Origin: Macrosoma leucophasiata
Lineage: Eukaryota > Arthropoda > Insecta > Lepidoptera > Hedylidae
Reading direction: 5' to 3'
Length of the DNA: 64,000 nucleotides
Assembly (NCBI GenBank): GCA_036365455.1
Contig: JAWQUS010000002.1
Location: forward strand, 8,184,001 to 8,248,000
Of the stretch, positions 29,801 through 40,493 are shown one piece after another. How positions within the stretch are numbered: position 1 is the stretch's first letter; the number at the start of each line of letters is the position of its first letter. The notes beneath the pieces are model-generated. The model searched no databases. It was not told where the DNA came from and saw only the letters and a program-made list of their open reading frames with translations. The position numbers and the translations under genes were made by a program.

Positions 29801-32800
29801 TGTTTACATTTATTGAACTGCTTGCCACTTATAACACCTCGAATAGAATATACATTAATATGGTTTGTTACATATTTATTATTATTTCTTGTATTTCATT
29901 ATAATATACGAGTTGTAGACTATAAACTGTTGTAATACTATAAAGTACCAATTTTTTTACTTGAAGGCAATAGTTTAAATAGTTAATAGACTTATTTCAA
30001 CAAAAAAAAAAGAATCCATATCACTTGCATCTTTTATGATTGTTATATGAATACTGCAGGAGTTTCAAAAAGGCGTACAATGACGTAGTACTGTCAAGGC
30101 GCGCCATCCGGAACATGAACACCCTGTATCCGGACGCGACGCCCGAAGAACTGGCTGCTGCCGATAATGAGTGCATCATTTGTAGAGAAGAAATGCATAG
30201 CGGTAAGTACTTCGACTTTTTTGCTTATCTTATAAGTATGTATGTACCTCACTGACCACTGTCAATATCCATACTGATTCATGCCGTGATTCTCGACATT
30301 AGTATAGTCAGCCAAAATAAACTAATGTTCGAGTTCGACCAAGTGCGAGTCGAACTCGCATAGACAGGGTTCCGTATTTTCATTTAAAGAGTACCGTACG
30401 CGATCCCAATTCTCTTATCCAGCTATCAAGATTCTTGCCGATACCTATTCCCATTATCCCGTCGATGAGACCACGTTCGCCATCGCCGCGGTGAATGATC
30501 ATATAGGTATAACACTCCAATAACACCCGACGAACGCGCCTCCGCGCGTTTGTATCCAATGTATGATATTTCAGTATATACCTAGATAATATGATAATTT
30601 TAAGTCATCTTCGATTGTTAACTGTTTCGTTTTTAATGTTAATGCAATATGGTAATGTAACTGCATTTCATAATATTGCAACATAAGTATTGATTTACCT
30701 AATCGCCGTAATTGTGTATTAAATATTACATAACATAAATTAGATGGTAGTAACTTCTCCAGATATAAAATTGTCATTAATGATCATAATATTTTTACTC
30801 CTGCGGCGTCTATCATCCTCCTTTGGCATCTACGGATATTTCTTACAATATTTATCTTTGTGCTTTACTATTATTAAGAACGATCCGTGTTCTACTAAAT
30901 ATCTATAGGTCGCGCCACGTAAAAAGAACGCTGGAAGAAAGTAGAAGGGATGTGTTCGCGCATCGGTACACTCGCGCACGAAAGTACTAGCCCTATTGGT
31001 TTATTTTTGATCTAGCTTTCGCTTGCGGTTTCGTGTATTGGTAGGCAGATTGAAAACTATATTACATAGAATAATATAAAATGAAATAAAAACACATGAC
31101 GCACAGCTTGACCGCCAGCGTTCTTTTTACCTGGCGCGACCTATACTTGTGTTGATGATGATATTTGAAATCCTCACCGGTAATGATCACAGCTGTCTTT
31201 TTAATTTTTATCTTCGTTCGTTAATTATTTCTCCCTAGTTCTTCAATATTCTTGTCATAATTTCCTGTTGTGGTTTATCTTCTCTGAACAGCGCGCAGCG
31301 TATTATTTCAACGCAACAACTGTTTGCCATAGTGTTTTTTTGTAATGGCGAACAGTATGTATGTACTGTATGTATGTATGAGGGTACTGGGGACCTTATG
31401 CGGTGGTAATAAATGCTATATTCGATGAATTTTGGATAAGCGGAGAGTTTCCTGACAATACCTTCTACGGAGTATTTGCATTTGATCTATGATTTTTGTG
31501 TAAATGTCTACTATAGGCTGGAGTTATCGTTTAACACCCATAAAGCATAAAAAAGCTTCACTTCAGTTGCTAATTTATTGCTGTAAAAAAAATGACGTGT
31601 CTATTGTTAATAAAATATCGTATTTGTTGTGATCGACAGGGTAGTTTTTTTTTTTAATTAAAATTGACTGTAACCATCTACTTCTTGATGTTGCGATATT
31701 GTTTGATCTTTACATATTATTAGATAGGTAAGTACCTACCTAATAAGAGAGTTAGTTTGCCACATTATTATCTCGATTTCTATAACGCAAGCAATTTTTT
31801 CCTCCCTACTCCATTTAGTATAAAAATAAAGCACATGTTTATTTAATACGAGGTCAAGTGCCACTTTCGAATTAACAAGTGCATTAATATTGCTTCGTCA
31901 AGGTTTCATTCATTAGAGATGTCGACTAGTGTATGATTTTAAAATAAAATGTTTTATTTGAATATGTTTAAGTGAAATGTCATCGTTGTGCAATAAATTT
32001 CATAAATAACTTAATTATGATGTTGTCGATTGCACTGTTTCGGTTCAATCGGTTCATTGAATTTTCTGACGCAAAATTATCAATATCTACATAGGTATTA
32101 TTAGTAAGAATGTTACCTAACATGACATAACTTTTTTATCGACTCGTTCACACGAGTAGGTTATAATTATTGTGAATAGGTAATCAAGGCCGAATAATCC
32201 ATTACTTTAAATCACTTATTAGAGTGAGGCTATAAATAACTTTGGAGAGGTTGGCAGTACTCATGGTAGCCCGTCCGTAGTCCAGGGTGAGACCTTGGGT
32301 AGAGACTTCTTCACACTACAATCACTCCAGTAGCTTTGAGATCCTGTTCTAAATATCCAGGCATATCGCAGCCCTCGTGTCGTGTGACTCATTTTAGGAG
32401 AGAGGCTCTCAAGCCTCTCTTCTAAAATGAGTTACACGATGCATGCATTCTGACGTTCATGCAAAGATCTACGATTTGCCACACGATCCGAGTTACGTTT
32501 TTTATCATGAAAAACGTGCATTAATCTCTACCGTCCTCTTCGGGAAATACAGGCGTGAGGTTACGTTATTGAAATTCTTAAGAATATAAAATATGCTTAC
32601 ACTCACAGCCCCACACTAGGTATAAACCTGTGGTGCGTTGTGTGTTTTAAATTAATGGATGAAACAATGGGTCTAGGCTAAAGCCTATTGACATGTCCGT
32701 GATCATTACCAAACTCCGAGGGTGACACTGGGAAACTTCCGTGACACGGTAAAATCTCAAAAGTACCTTCGACCCGGAGATCGATGTCAGAATCACACCG

Positions 32801-35800
32801 TTAACATTAACATAATACCATTCTTGTGCGCTTTTCCGTCCGTCTAGGTGCGAAAAAGTTGCCGTGCAACCACATATTCCACGCGGCGTGCCTGCGGCTG
32901 TGGTTCCAGCGGCAACAGACGTGTCCGACGTGCAGACTGAACGTGTTGCGGGCGCCGGCCCCCGACGCCGCGCCGCAAGCTCCGCACCCGCACCCACCGC
33001 CGCATCCGCAACCGCACGGCCCGCATCCGCAACCGCACGTCGCGCAGCCTCAGCAGGCCGCGGTGCATACACCGCCGCCTTTCCCTAACATGCCGCCGCC
33101 GCCTCCTCGTAAGTTTAAGCTATATTTTTGTCATTAATGATGTTATCTCTTCTCGAATTATATATCTAATGTTATATGTGACAGCGATAATGGCTTGGGG
33201 TGTACCGCCACCTCTACCCCCGCGGCCCGCGTCTCTCGCCAGTCTCACCACGGAAGAATTGCAACGAATGGAGGGTAATGAACGGAGGAATATTGAAGCT
33301 CGATTACAGGTACGCATCATCATTTATGTCAGCATCTAATTAACCAGAAACAGGAATGATTTTGGCTTGTCGATGTGTTTATCTTAGGGTTAAGTTACAT
33401 TAGTTTAAAAAAAAAGAAAATATTTTGTGAAAATATGTTTACGACTAACGATTTTTCTTAAATTTTAAGTTACAAAGATTAGAGGTGTATTATTTTATAG
33501 CAACTTTTACAATTGTATGACTCTGTAAGAGTGCTTTTCTACCAGAGATGTGCTATGCTACGTTGCTATGGATGCGTTTGATATCCACCAATCATATTCA
33601 TTGGTGCATTTGGTGCACATAGCTTAGCACTGGTGGAAACGGATTCCGCTAAGATAATTATGTTTTTTAAGTGGAAGGATGTGTGCTATGGATGCGAGCG
33701 TTATAGCTATCTTCATAGCGCACAGCTGCCTCGGTAGCCTAGTGGTAGCAGGCCACTATTACTACGCTGAGGTCCTGGGTTCGATTCCCTGGTAGGGGGT
33801 TATCAGAGATAATGGTGTAAAGTCCTTTATTTCTGATTTAATTGGGATTTTTCCATTTTCTGTAAATTTCCCAGTACCTCGAAGTTTGGTAATGTGCCCG
33901 GAGATGTCAACAGGCTCGCCACCTGCTACATGGGCCAAAAACGTAGCCGGCAAATCGTGGGTGTTTGCATGCATGCATTTACCTCTGCCTACCCCTTCGG
34001 GGATTACAGGCGTGAAGTTACGTTTTTTTTAATTTAAGAAAAATCGTTAGTTAGGTAGTTAAATATATTTCTTATGTATGTGTGTATTTATGTATCTTCA
34101 CGCCAGGTCCCTAACGGGGTAGGCAGAGAGTGTAGAGCGCCAGATATCCCGGTTCTGACAAACCTCTCGTGCCTCGTCTACTTTCATCATTCTCTTCATA
34201 CATGCACGCCGATTCCTAAGACTTTTGATCCCACCATCAGACAGAACTCGACCTATTTGGTCATGGTAGGTCAGTCTTGGTCTTCCTGGGCCTCTGCAAC
34301 CATCCACAATCGCATTGTATATCTGTTTAGTCATTCGCGTCCTCTGGCTGAGATGTTTAGATTCTAGCAGCTTACCCAACGCTCCATTCACGCAATTCCC
34401 AGCAAGCACTCTTCTTTGTCAGTGGTGTACCTACCATCCTTGCTAAAAGCACATCCAAGATATACAATTTCATCCACCTGTTCTAACACTGCATCATCTA
34501 CTACTACCCTTGCATTTGTTCTCTGCTCGTCTCTTTCAAATACTTATACTTTAGTTTTATCCACATTCAATTGTAAGCCTTTCTCCATACAATCCTCTTT
34601 CATGACTGTGACTAGTGCTTGTAGATCAGATGGTGTAGAGCTAACAATTACCGCATCATCTGCGTAAAGCAGACAGTTCACCACTAAGTCACCCATACGC
34701 ACTCCCACATCCATCAACTTCACCCTCTGGAGGCATTTGTCCAGATATATGATAAACAGCCTAGATGAAAGCACGCAACCCTGTCTGACACCGATGTTAA
34801 CATCAAACCAGGGTGACATGTTACCATCTACCCGCACACATGCTTGACAGCCCACATACGTGGACTGTATTGCACGGAGCAGACTGCCATCAATTCCACA
34901 CTCTGGCAAAATGTCCCACAGCTCCTTTCGTGATACCCTATCAAACGCTTTCTCCAAATCCACAAAACCGCAGAAAACCTTCTGGCTCACAGCCAGATGT
35001 TTCTCTACGATGTTGCGGAGGGAGAAAACTTGATCCATACATCCTCTTCCAGTTCTGAAACCACCCTGTGCATCCCACAACAACCCGTCGGACTTCTCTT
35101 TCATTCTTCTTTCTAAGACTTTCCCATACACTTTAGCTGCTTATATTTTTCTTATTAACCAAAATGTTATTATTTTTCAGTTGCTCAGAGACATTCAGTC
35201 TATGTTGGACGCATCAGTACTGTTGATGCAGCAATATTCAAACGTAGTATCAAACTTACCGCAGAATTCGACCAATGTTTCAACGCAAACCGATATTGTG
35301 TAAGTGAAATAGGTCAATTTTAACAATAGGTGTAATCGTATTGCTACTTGTTAGTATGTTTTTATTATTTCTAAGAGTCAATTTATTTTCATGCGTGTTA
35401 TTTTTCATTATTTTAAATACTATGTATTTCTAAGCAATAGAGTAGTTTAGTGGTCATTGGTATATAATGGTCATTGGTGAGTTTTTTATGATCTAGTTCC
35501 TCTAAACACTCCTAGTTCTAAAGTCCTTCTTAATAAATAAATTAATAATAAATCATCCACTAATAAGCTTGTAGGTTACTAGAATCAACTAGAATGTCAA
35601 AGTTCATTTTTAAGTTTCGGTTTTGAATATTATCTTTTTCTTTATTATCTATACTTACTTATAATAAAACTGTAGAAGTGTAAATTCTGTACATTAAAAA
35701 TATTGAAAAAATAAATACCACGGGATGTTACTAGATCGATACCGAACCCAAATATGTGATTAAAAAATTTTTTGTCTGTCTGTCTGTCTGTCTGTTCAAG

Positions 35801-38800
35801 CATCACAGAAAAACTACCGGTCCGATTACAATGAAACTTGGTATGATTATACTTTAACCTTTGGCGCACAACACTGGGTACTTTTTATCCCGAATAAAAA
35901 TGTCTGTTTGTCTGTGTGTTTGTGCACGCTAATATCAGAAACGGCTTTTCGATTTGCGGTTTTCACTAATATATTATGGTAAATTTCACTTAACATTTGG
36001 TGTTTGTTTCATGTGAATCGGTTCAGAAATATAAAAGTAATGTCAATTTAAAGAATCATATCGAATATTTTTAAGCTATTCTGTATCTTAGTTCTATCTT
36101 TTTGGGGGGTTTCGTACCTAAAAGGTAAAAACGGACCCTATGGATTACTAATCCTCCGCTGTCTGTCTGTCTGTCCGTCCGTCCGTATGTCTGTCACCAG
36201 CCTCTACTCATAAATAGTGATAGCTACAAAGCTAACTTTTTTTACAAATTATGTATTTCTGATACCGCTATAAAGAAAAAAAAAATACTAAAAATAAGAA
36301 TATGAAAAAGTTAAGGGGTCCAAGGGGGCATACAATAAACGTGTTTTTTTCGTATATTCTTTGCTCGAAAATAATAACGGTAGCAAGTAGACGCTTAAAA
36401 TTTTCACAGAATTTTTAGATCTTATGTGGTATATTACCTTTCATAAGAAATCTATACAAATAAATAAAATTGGAGTGTCTGTTTGTAATATTAAAGTAAC
36501 CGCTTTTTACTAAATGCATATGTATGTATACACGGTACATATACCAAAACAATTTTTTTTACCATTTTTGTCTGTCTCTCTCTGTCTGTCTGGCGGGGCT
36601 AATCTTGGGAACGGCTTAACCGATTTTGACGGGACTTTCACTGGCAGATAGCTGATGTGATAAGGAGTAACTTAGGCTACTTTTATCTCCATACAACCAT
36701 ACATACATACCTACCTAGATACCTATATACAAATAAATAGAATTTGAGTGTCTCCGATTTTGACGGGACTTTCACTGGCAGAGAGCTGATGTAATAAGGA
36801 GTAACTTAGGCTACTTTTAAACTAGCTGCGCCTACGACTTCGTCCGGGTAGATACTGAACAATCATATTTTTTCTCACGTGGACGAAGTCGCGGGCACAG
36901 CTAGTCTATCATAATATGTTAATATACTCGTAGTAATATGTTCATAGAAGTAGTAGGTACGTGACGCAAAAACTCAGAACCCCTTTTTTCGAAAATTGCG
37001 CGGACAGAGGAGTATGAAATTTGTCACACCTACAGTTTACTAGCTCTTGCCCGCGGCTTCGCCCGCGTAGACGTCGTTTTATAAATAAGTAAGTAGCCTA
37101 TGTTCTTTCTCAAAGTCACCTCTATCTCTGTATCAAATTTCATTAAAATCGGTTCAGTCTTTTGGCCGTGATAAGGTAACAGACAGACAGACAGACAGAC
37201 AAAGTTACTTTCGCATTTATAATATTAGTAGGGAAGTAGGGTTATTTCTGAGTGGACCAAAACCATTTATCATACATTAAGCTATCGAGGCTATAAAATA
37301 CTTTATTTATTTTTGTATTTCATAGAAGTAACCTCCTCGAGACATTTTTCCTGGAATTTTTATTCCACACACATTTTATTATAAGCACACTGTATTATAC
37401 CTTGACCAGAAGCGCTGTACCGCGCGCGCGGCGAGACGGGGGGTAACATCGGCTGTAGCGTTCTGTCAGTCTGCCGTCTCCGCCTATGGTTTCGTGTTTG
37501 AAACCCCCCCCCACTCGCCGCGTATACCTAAGGCGCGGTACAGCGCTTCTGCTCAAGCTATAAAACTATTCATGCAGTCAGAGAGAGGTCACGCATCATT
37601 CAAATTAGATTAAAATTGTCGAAAAGGCCTACTTGTTCCGCTTGTTCGACACACGTACGCCCTTTCGACGATTGTGTTTCCGCGCAAGCCTAACAAAGGT
37701 CCGGTGTTTAAATACCCCGTGCTGACGAGAGGACAGAAAGATAATAAGAAATATTTTTTGCAAATTTTTGAATTATTTCATTCAAAATTAATTAAGTAAA
37801 AGGAAAAATATCAATTGATAAATCGTAAATCAATGTTTTTTAATTCTTTTAGGCAAACACAGCCTCTTCCTGAGCCGTCGCCGGCAAAAACAGTAAATAA
37901 TATACAGCCTGTGCCAAATACTACGTTATCTCAAAGCGCACCGACAGCCTCCACGAGTAAAGATGGGCTAGTTGACGCGGATTCTGATTCACCATTGCCC
38001 GATACGACTGTTGACGACCGGTAAGTGATATTTGGCAAATTTTGCTTTAGCAGATCTCCAAAATTGACGTCAAGGGACTATCAGGGCGGACGCCTATGGA
38101 CATGTCAACTGATGGGAAATTCATTGGTGATGCTAATATTGCAAATGTCCTTATGGAATGGGTCACCATTCCTTATGGATATTTGAAATATTACTTTCCA
38201 TCAAATGGTCTATCTAAATGCCTGTCTACCTTTATAACATAATGTAGACCTATCTTATGCTGCTGCCGACGTTTAAAGTAAATAAAACCATTAAAATGGC
38301 GTGTCGTATTCAAAAAGTAAAAACGGAACCCTGTAAGACTATGTCCGTCCGTCTGTTTGGCTATCTATCTAGGCTCTATCTCATCTACATTTATTATGGT
38401 CAAATCATTTTTCAAATGTGCACCGGTCGTTATTTATCATAGAGCAACACGGGCCACCGGCCGCGGCGCACTGGAGAGGAGTAGCCATAGCGTTTATTAC
38501 CGATGCAAAACAGTCTGTAATTTTTTGCGGGGGGAAATACGTGCGACACACGCGCACACTACAAAAATCGTCTATTACTACGAAACTTGACTTTAACAAA
38601 ATACAGAGACAATTTCACGCACACATTTAAACATCTAGGCGACAGGTATAGGCCCATTTGGGTTTGTACTTTGACCGAGGGGAAAGCTTGCATATGGATA
38701 CTCCCCTCCGGTGTTGCTCTATGTTATTTATTATCTTATTGGATTAATCTACATCCGCATAAAGTTTGGGTCATTATGTTTTTTCTCCATATTAGATAAT

Positions 38801-40217
38801 CATTATAATAGGTTGGGGAAAAAGTCTTTTCGCATTATAGTATGTATGAACTTGTAATAAAATCTCTTTGGCTGTAGTATTTGTATCTGGCTGGTTTTGG
38901 TATCATTGAAAGTTAAAATTTTAAAGAACATAATTCCAAATTCAAATTAGGCAAATGTGTGATTTTCATTTGTTTTTCGTACTGTCAAGATGAGTGAATC
39001 TAATGAAGAAATTCGATACATTTTAAAATTTTACTACAAAAAAGGTAAAAATGCAACGCAAGCCGCGAAAAAAATTTGCGTTGTTTATGGACCTAGTGCA
39101 GTGTCTGTGAGAGTAACACAAATTTGGTTTAAGCGTTTTCAATCCGGAAATTTTGATGTCAAAGTTGCACCTCGTTCTGGTCGCCCTATTACGGATAAAA
39201 TGGATGCCATTTTTGAAAAAGTGGAGCAAGATCGACATATCAGTAGTTACAACGTCGCTGAAGAACTGAGAATTGATCACAAAACAGTTTTGGCGCATTT
39301 GAAAAAAGCTGGGTACAAAAAAAAGCTCGATATTTGGGTACCTAACGAGCTCACTGAAAGAAACCTAATGAACCGTGTACTCATTTGTGATTCTTTATTA
39401 CGACGTAATGAAACCGAATCATTTTTGAAGAAGCTGATAACTGGTGATGAAAAGTTGATCACGTACGACAAGAACGTGCGAAAAAGGTCGTGGTCAAAGG
39501 CCGGTCAGGCTTCACAGACTGTGGCGAAACCCGGGTTAACTCGCAATAAGGTGATGTTGTGTGTGTGGTGGGATTGGAAGGGCATTATTCATTATGAGCT
39601 ATTACCACCAGGCAGGACTATCGATTCTGAACTCTACTGCGAACAACTGATGCGATTAAAGCAAGAAGTTGAGAGAAAGCGGCCGGAATTGATCAACAGA
39701 AGGGGTGTGGTGTTTCATCATGATGACGCTAGACCTCACACATCTATAGCCACTCAGCAAAAATTAAGAGAGTTTGGCTGGGAGGTGTTAATGCATCCGC
39801 CGTATAGTCCTGACCTTGCACCTTCAGATTTCCACCTGTTTCGGTCTCTTCAGAATTCTTTATGCAATGTTAGGTTAACATCACGAGAGGACTGCCAAAT
39901 CCAGTTGTCGCGGTATTTTGATGAGAAGTCCCAAAATTTTTATAGCAATGGGATCATGTCCCTACCTACAAAAGGTTATCGAAAAAAATGGTACATACAT
40001 ACTTTAGTTAAATTTAAATAAACTATATTAAAAAATGTTATGAATTGTCTTAAAAAATGCGAAGAAACTTTTTCCCCAACCTTATAGATAAATATTTTTA
40101 GATATTTCAATTTATTCATTATTAACACAGTGATTCTTTTCCAGAGATCACGTGGATACCAACGCTGAAGAGCTCCGACGACGCCGCTTACAAAAGTTCA
40201 CTACCGAAAATAATTAA
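26867..40217 (+). CDS. sip3: E3 ubiquitin-protein ligase HRD1/synoviolin, complete, 11 exons
   Basis: HRD1 is the multi-spanning ER-membrane RING ligase of ER-associated degradation; it ubiquitinates misfolded proteins and forms the retrotranslocation channel (family knowledge). Exons: 26867-26995, 27200-27292, 27378-27530, 27641-27835, 29157-29341, 30060-30202, 32848-33108, 33185-33309, 35181-35299, 37853-38020, 40145-40217. The sum is 1,644 bp, or 547 residues plus stop, near the family's length. The start encodes [20 protein letters not shown], the first of about six hydrophobic segments in residues 1-250. A C3H2C3 RING follows, then a Pro/His-rich tail and a basic C terminus ([10 protein letters not shown]). 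Splice sites are GT-AG and phases agree. A mariner sits in the last intron and a SINE/LINE pair in intron 8. An AATAAA lies at 40418-40423. Confidence 0.95.
28407..29015. repeat. dispersed repeat with GGGTTC...GGAACCC ends
   Basis: Begins TTTTTAGGGTTCTGTAG with CTGTCTGTCTGTCTGTCCGA close by. It ends ACGGAACCCTACACTGCTCA and GTCCGACACGGACTTGACCG before a T run. Fragments with the same AAAAACGGAACCCT / CTGTCTGTCCGTCC block occur near 30340, 36110 and 38310. Non-coding, in sip3 introns. Confidence 0.6.
29010..29115 (-). repeat. repeat C, very degenerate fragment
   Basis: GATGGCAAACAATCTTGCAG, AGCCTATGGATACAAAAACC and TGCGTTGCCACCCTTGAAGC keep the motif order of the repeat C minus strand. It ends only about 45 bp before the acceptor of sip3 exon 5. 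Confidence 0.45.
30060..33108 (+). CDS. sip3: sip3 exons 6-7: RING-H2 domain split by a 2.6-kb intron
   Basis: Exon 6 (30060-30202) encodes [12 protein letters not shown] and exon 7 (32848-33108) encodes [19 protein letters not shown] and [11 protein letters not shown]. The zinc ligands are Cys290, Cys293, Cys306, His308, His311, Cys314, Cys325 and Cys328, a complete RING-H2 set. The intron falls between the second and third ligands, in phase 1, and contains a TATA-flanked MITE at 30908-31141 plus SINE fragments. After the RING, exon 7 continues into a His/Pro/Gln-rich repeat typical of the cytosolic tail of HRD1. Confidence 0.95.
30908..31141. mobile_element. MITE with GGTCGCGCCA ends, TATA flanks
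   Basis: 234 bp with inverted ends GGTCGCGCCACGTAAAAAGA and TCTTTTTACCTGGCGCGACC, extending to AACGCTGG/CCAGCGTT inside; one mismatch. TATA on both sides (30904-30907, 31142-31145) may be the target duplication. It is non-coding and lies in the sip3 RING intron. Confidence 0.8.
31440..31560 (+). repeat. repeat C, very degenerate
   Basis: CATTTGATCTATGATTTTTG and AGGCTGGAGTTATCGTTTAA keep the order of motifs of the 3' half, with heavy divergence. It lies in the sip3 RING intron. Confidence 0.4.
32380..32439. repeat. 28-bp inverted repeat with about two mismatches
   Basis: TCGTGTGACTCATTTTAGGA, GAGAGGCT faces AGCCTCTCTTCTAAAATGAG, TTACACGA across a 4-nt loop. It lies in the sip3 RING intron. 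Confidence 0.85.
32452..32575 (+). mobile_element. SINE family B, 3' fragment
   Basis: Degenerate match to the family B tail: TGATTCATGCAAAG-like body remnants, then TCCTCTTCGGGAAATACAGG and CGTGAGGTTACG. Both the head and B box are gone. Confidence 0.55.
32583..32640 (-). mobile_element. SINE family A, 3' fragment
   Basis: AAATATGCTTACACTCACAG and GGTATAAACCTGTGGTG are the reverse complement of the family A tail. The head is missing. It lies in the sip3 intron that splits the RING domain. Confidence 0.7.
33725..34025 (+). mobile_element. tRNA-derived SINE, family B, complete
   Basis: Head GCTGCCTCGGTAGCCTAGTG with B box GGTCCTGGGTTCGATTCCCT. The body has AACAGGCTCGCCACCTGCTA, and the tail CCTCTGCCTACCCCTTCGGG and ATTACAGGCGTGAAGTTACG is followed by a T run. 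It lies in sip3 intron 8. Its tail faces the 3' end of an RTE-like LINE that starts about 70 bp away on the other strand. Confidence 0.9.
34094..35131 (-). pseudogene. RTE-like non-LTR retrotransposon 3' part, internally deleted
   Basis: The minus strand encodes reverse transcriptase blocks: [60 protein letters not shown] and [20 protein letters not shown] (35131-34547). A stop follows and then [16 protein letters not shown] in the same region. Farther on, KHLSQRTRM jumps directly to [20 protein letters not shown], so the middle of the C-terminal domain is deleted. The frame ends SAYPVRDLA with a very short 3' UTR, as in RTE elements. It lies in sip3 intron 8, antisense to the gene, tail-to-tail with a SINE that shares its 3' end. 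Confidence 0.85.
35773..35796 (+). repeat. TGTC microsatellite
   Basis: TTGTCTGTCTGTCTGTCTGT, the microsatellite core of a dispersed repeat in sip3 intron 9. Similar short TGTC or CAGA runs occur at 28453, 36165, 37178 and 56830. Confidence 0.85.
36823..36906. repeat. two Helitron-like 3' ends in inverted orientation
   Basis: At 36823 ACTAGCTGCGCCTACGACTT faces, 80 bp on, GGACGAAGTCGCGGGCACAG, CTAGT. These are two 3' ends of the CTAG repeat pointing outward. Single ends of the same kind occur near 11477, 19305, 20088, 46150, 49767 and 59824. Confidence 0.55.
37040..37232 (-). mobile_element. Helitron-like (Lep1-type) short element
   Basis: On the minus strand it starts TACTAATATTATAAATGCGA, contains a CTGT microsatellite (TGTCTGTCTGTC), and ends GGGCGAAGCCGCGGGCAAGA, GCTAG before T. 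A GC-rich palindromic segment just before a CTAG terminus fits the 3' end of Helitron-like elements that are abundant in Lepidoptera. It encodes no protein. The class assignment is from memory. Confidence 0.6.
37399..37560. mobile_element. short MITE with GC-rich inverted ends
   Basis: Ends CTTGACCAGAAGCGCTGTAC (from 37401) and GTACAGCGCTTCTGCTCAAG (to 37558) match except at one or two bases, with further complementarity inside (CGGCGAGACGGGGGGT against CCCCCCCCCACTCGCCG). About 160 bp. AT-rich flanks make the target duplication ambiguous. It lies in sip3 intron 9. Confidence 0.72.
38438..38723 (+). mobile_element. hAT-like MITE with 8-bp target duplication
   Basis: 286 bp, beginning CATAGAGCAACACGGGCCAC and ending CTCCCCTCCGGTGTTGCTCT, ATG. 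It is flanked on both sides by the 8 bp TTATTTAT (38430-38437 and 38724-38731), the target size of hAT elements. The right inverted repeat lacks an internal piece that is present in the fragment at 1958-2080. It is non-coding and lies in the last intron of sip3, about 90 bp before the mariner. Confidence 0.88.
38811..40081 (+). mobile_element. mariner transposon, near full length, cecropia-like type
   Basis: About 1.27 kb in the last intron of sip3, in the same orientation as the gene. The 26-bp terminal inverted repeats (38811-38836 and 40056-40081) begin with GGTTGGGGAAAAAGT and match at 24 of 26 positions. TA lies directly outside the left end; on the right one extra T separates the repeat from TA. 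The transposase reading frame fills the interior. The termini resemble those of the cecropia/Hsmar1 branch of mariner, whose repeats also start TTAGGTTG (remembered). Confidence 0.92.
38990..40021 (+). CDS. mariner transposase, open over 343 residues
   Basis: Cut-and-paste DDD transposase. Residues 1-110 form the paired helix-turn-helix DNA-binding part. Next comes [10 protein letters not shown], the family's WVPHEL linker motif. The catalytic residues are Asp153 in TGDEK, Asp245 in HHDDARPH and Asp280 in [13 protein letters not shown], with 34 residues between the last two (DD34D). The frame has no stop or frameshift, and 343 residues is the usual length. Whether it is active cannot be told; TGDEKLI instead of TGDEKWI and DDARPH instead of DNARPH are small departures from the common motifs. 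It should not be taken as part of sip3. Confidence 0.93.
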   Translation: MSESNEEIRYILKFYYKKGKNATQAAKKICVVYGPSAVSVRVTQIWFKRFQSGNFDVKVAPRSGRPITDKMDAIFEKVEQDRHISSYNVAEELRIDHKTVLAHLKKAGYKKKLDIWVPNELTERNLMNRVLICDSLLRRNETESFLKKLITGDEKLITYDKNVRKRSWSKAGQASQTVAKPGLTRNKVMLCVWWDWKGIIHYELLPPGRTIDSELYCEQLMRLKQEVERKRPELINRRGVVFHHDDARPHTSIATQQKLREFGWEVLMHPPYSPDLAPSDFHLFRSLQNSLCNVRLTSREDCQIQLSRYFDEKSQNFYSNGIMSLPTKGYRKKWYIHTLVKFK

Positions 40218-40417
40218 GTTTGCCGAATTTAATTTTAACTTTCCTAACTTGCTATTATTTTAATGTACAAAGTGTTTTGAAATGTGCAAGCATTATGAAT
40301 TGTAATCAAAACTAAATGTATTTATGTTCTTGTAAATATAATGGGATATTCACATGAATACATTTAAAAACACCTTTTCATTTAAAGACCATTAAGGTTT
40401 GGCTAGTCAAGTGAAGT

Positions 40418-40423
40418 AATAAA
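40418..40423 (+). terminator. sip3: candidate poly(A) signal of sip3
   Basis: AATAAA about 200 bp after the sip3 stop codon, in a gene-free stretch. The opposite strand has ATTAAA at 40463-40458, about 31 bp after the mRpL37 stop, so the two convergent transcripts probably overlap or nearly touch. Confidence 0.55.
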
Positions 40424-40493
40424 TGAAATTTGGAGATGTAATTAATATTCTATATAATTTAATTGTAAACTATTCTAGCAAATGACTTAAATT

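Noticed and set aside
33520..33720. Imperfect inverted repeat GTGCTTTTCTACCAGAGATG ... TAGCACTGGTGGAAACG
   Set aside because: It may be an old MITE, but the ends and target duplication could not be defined.
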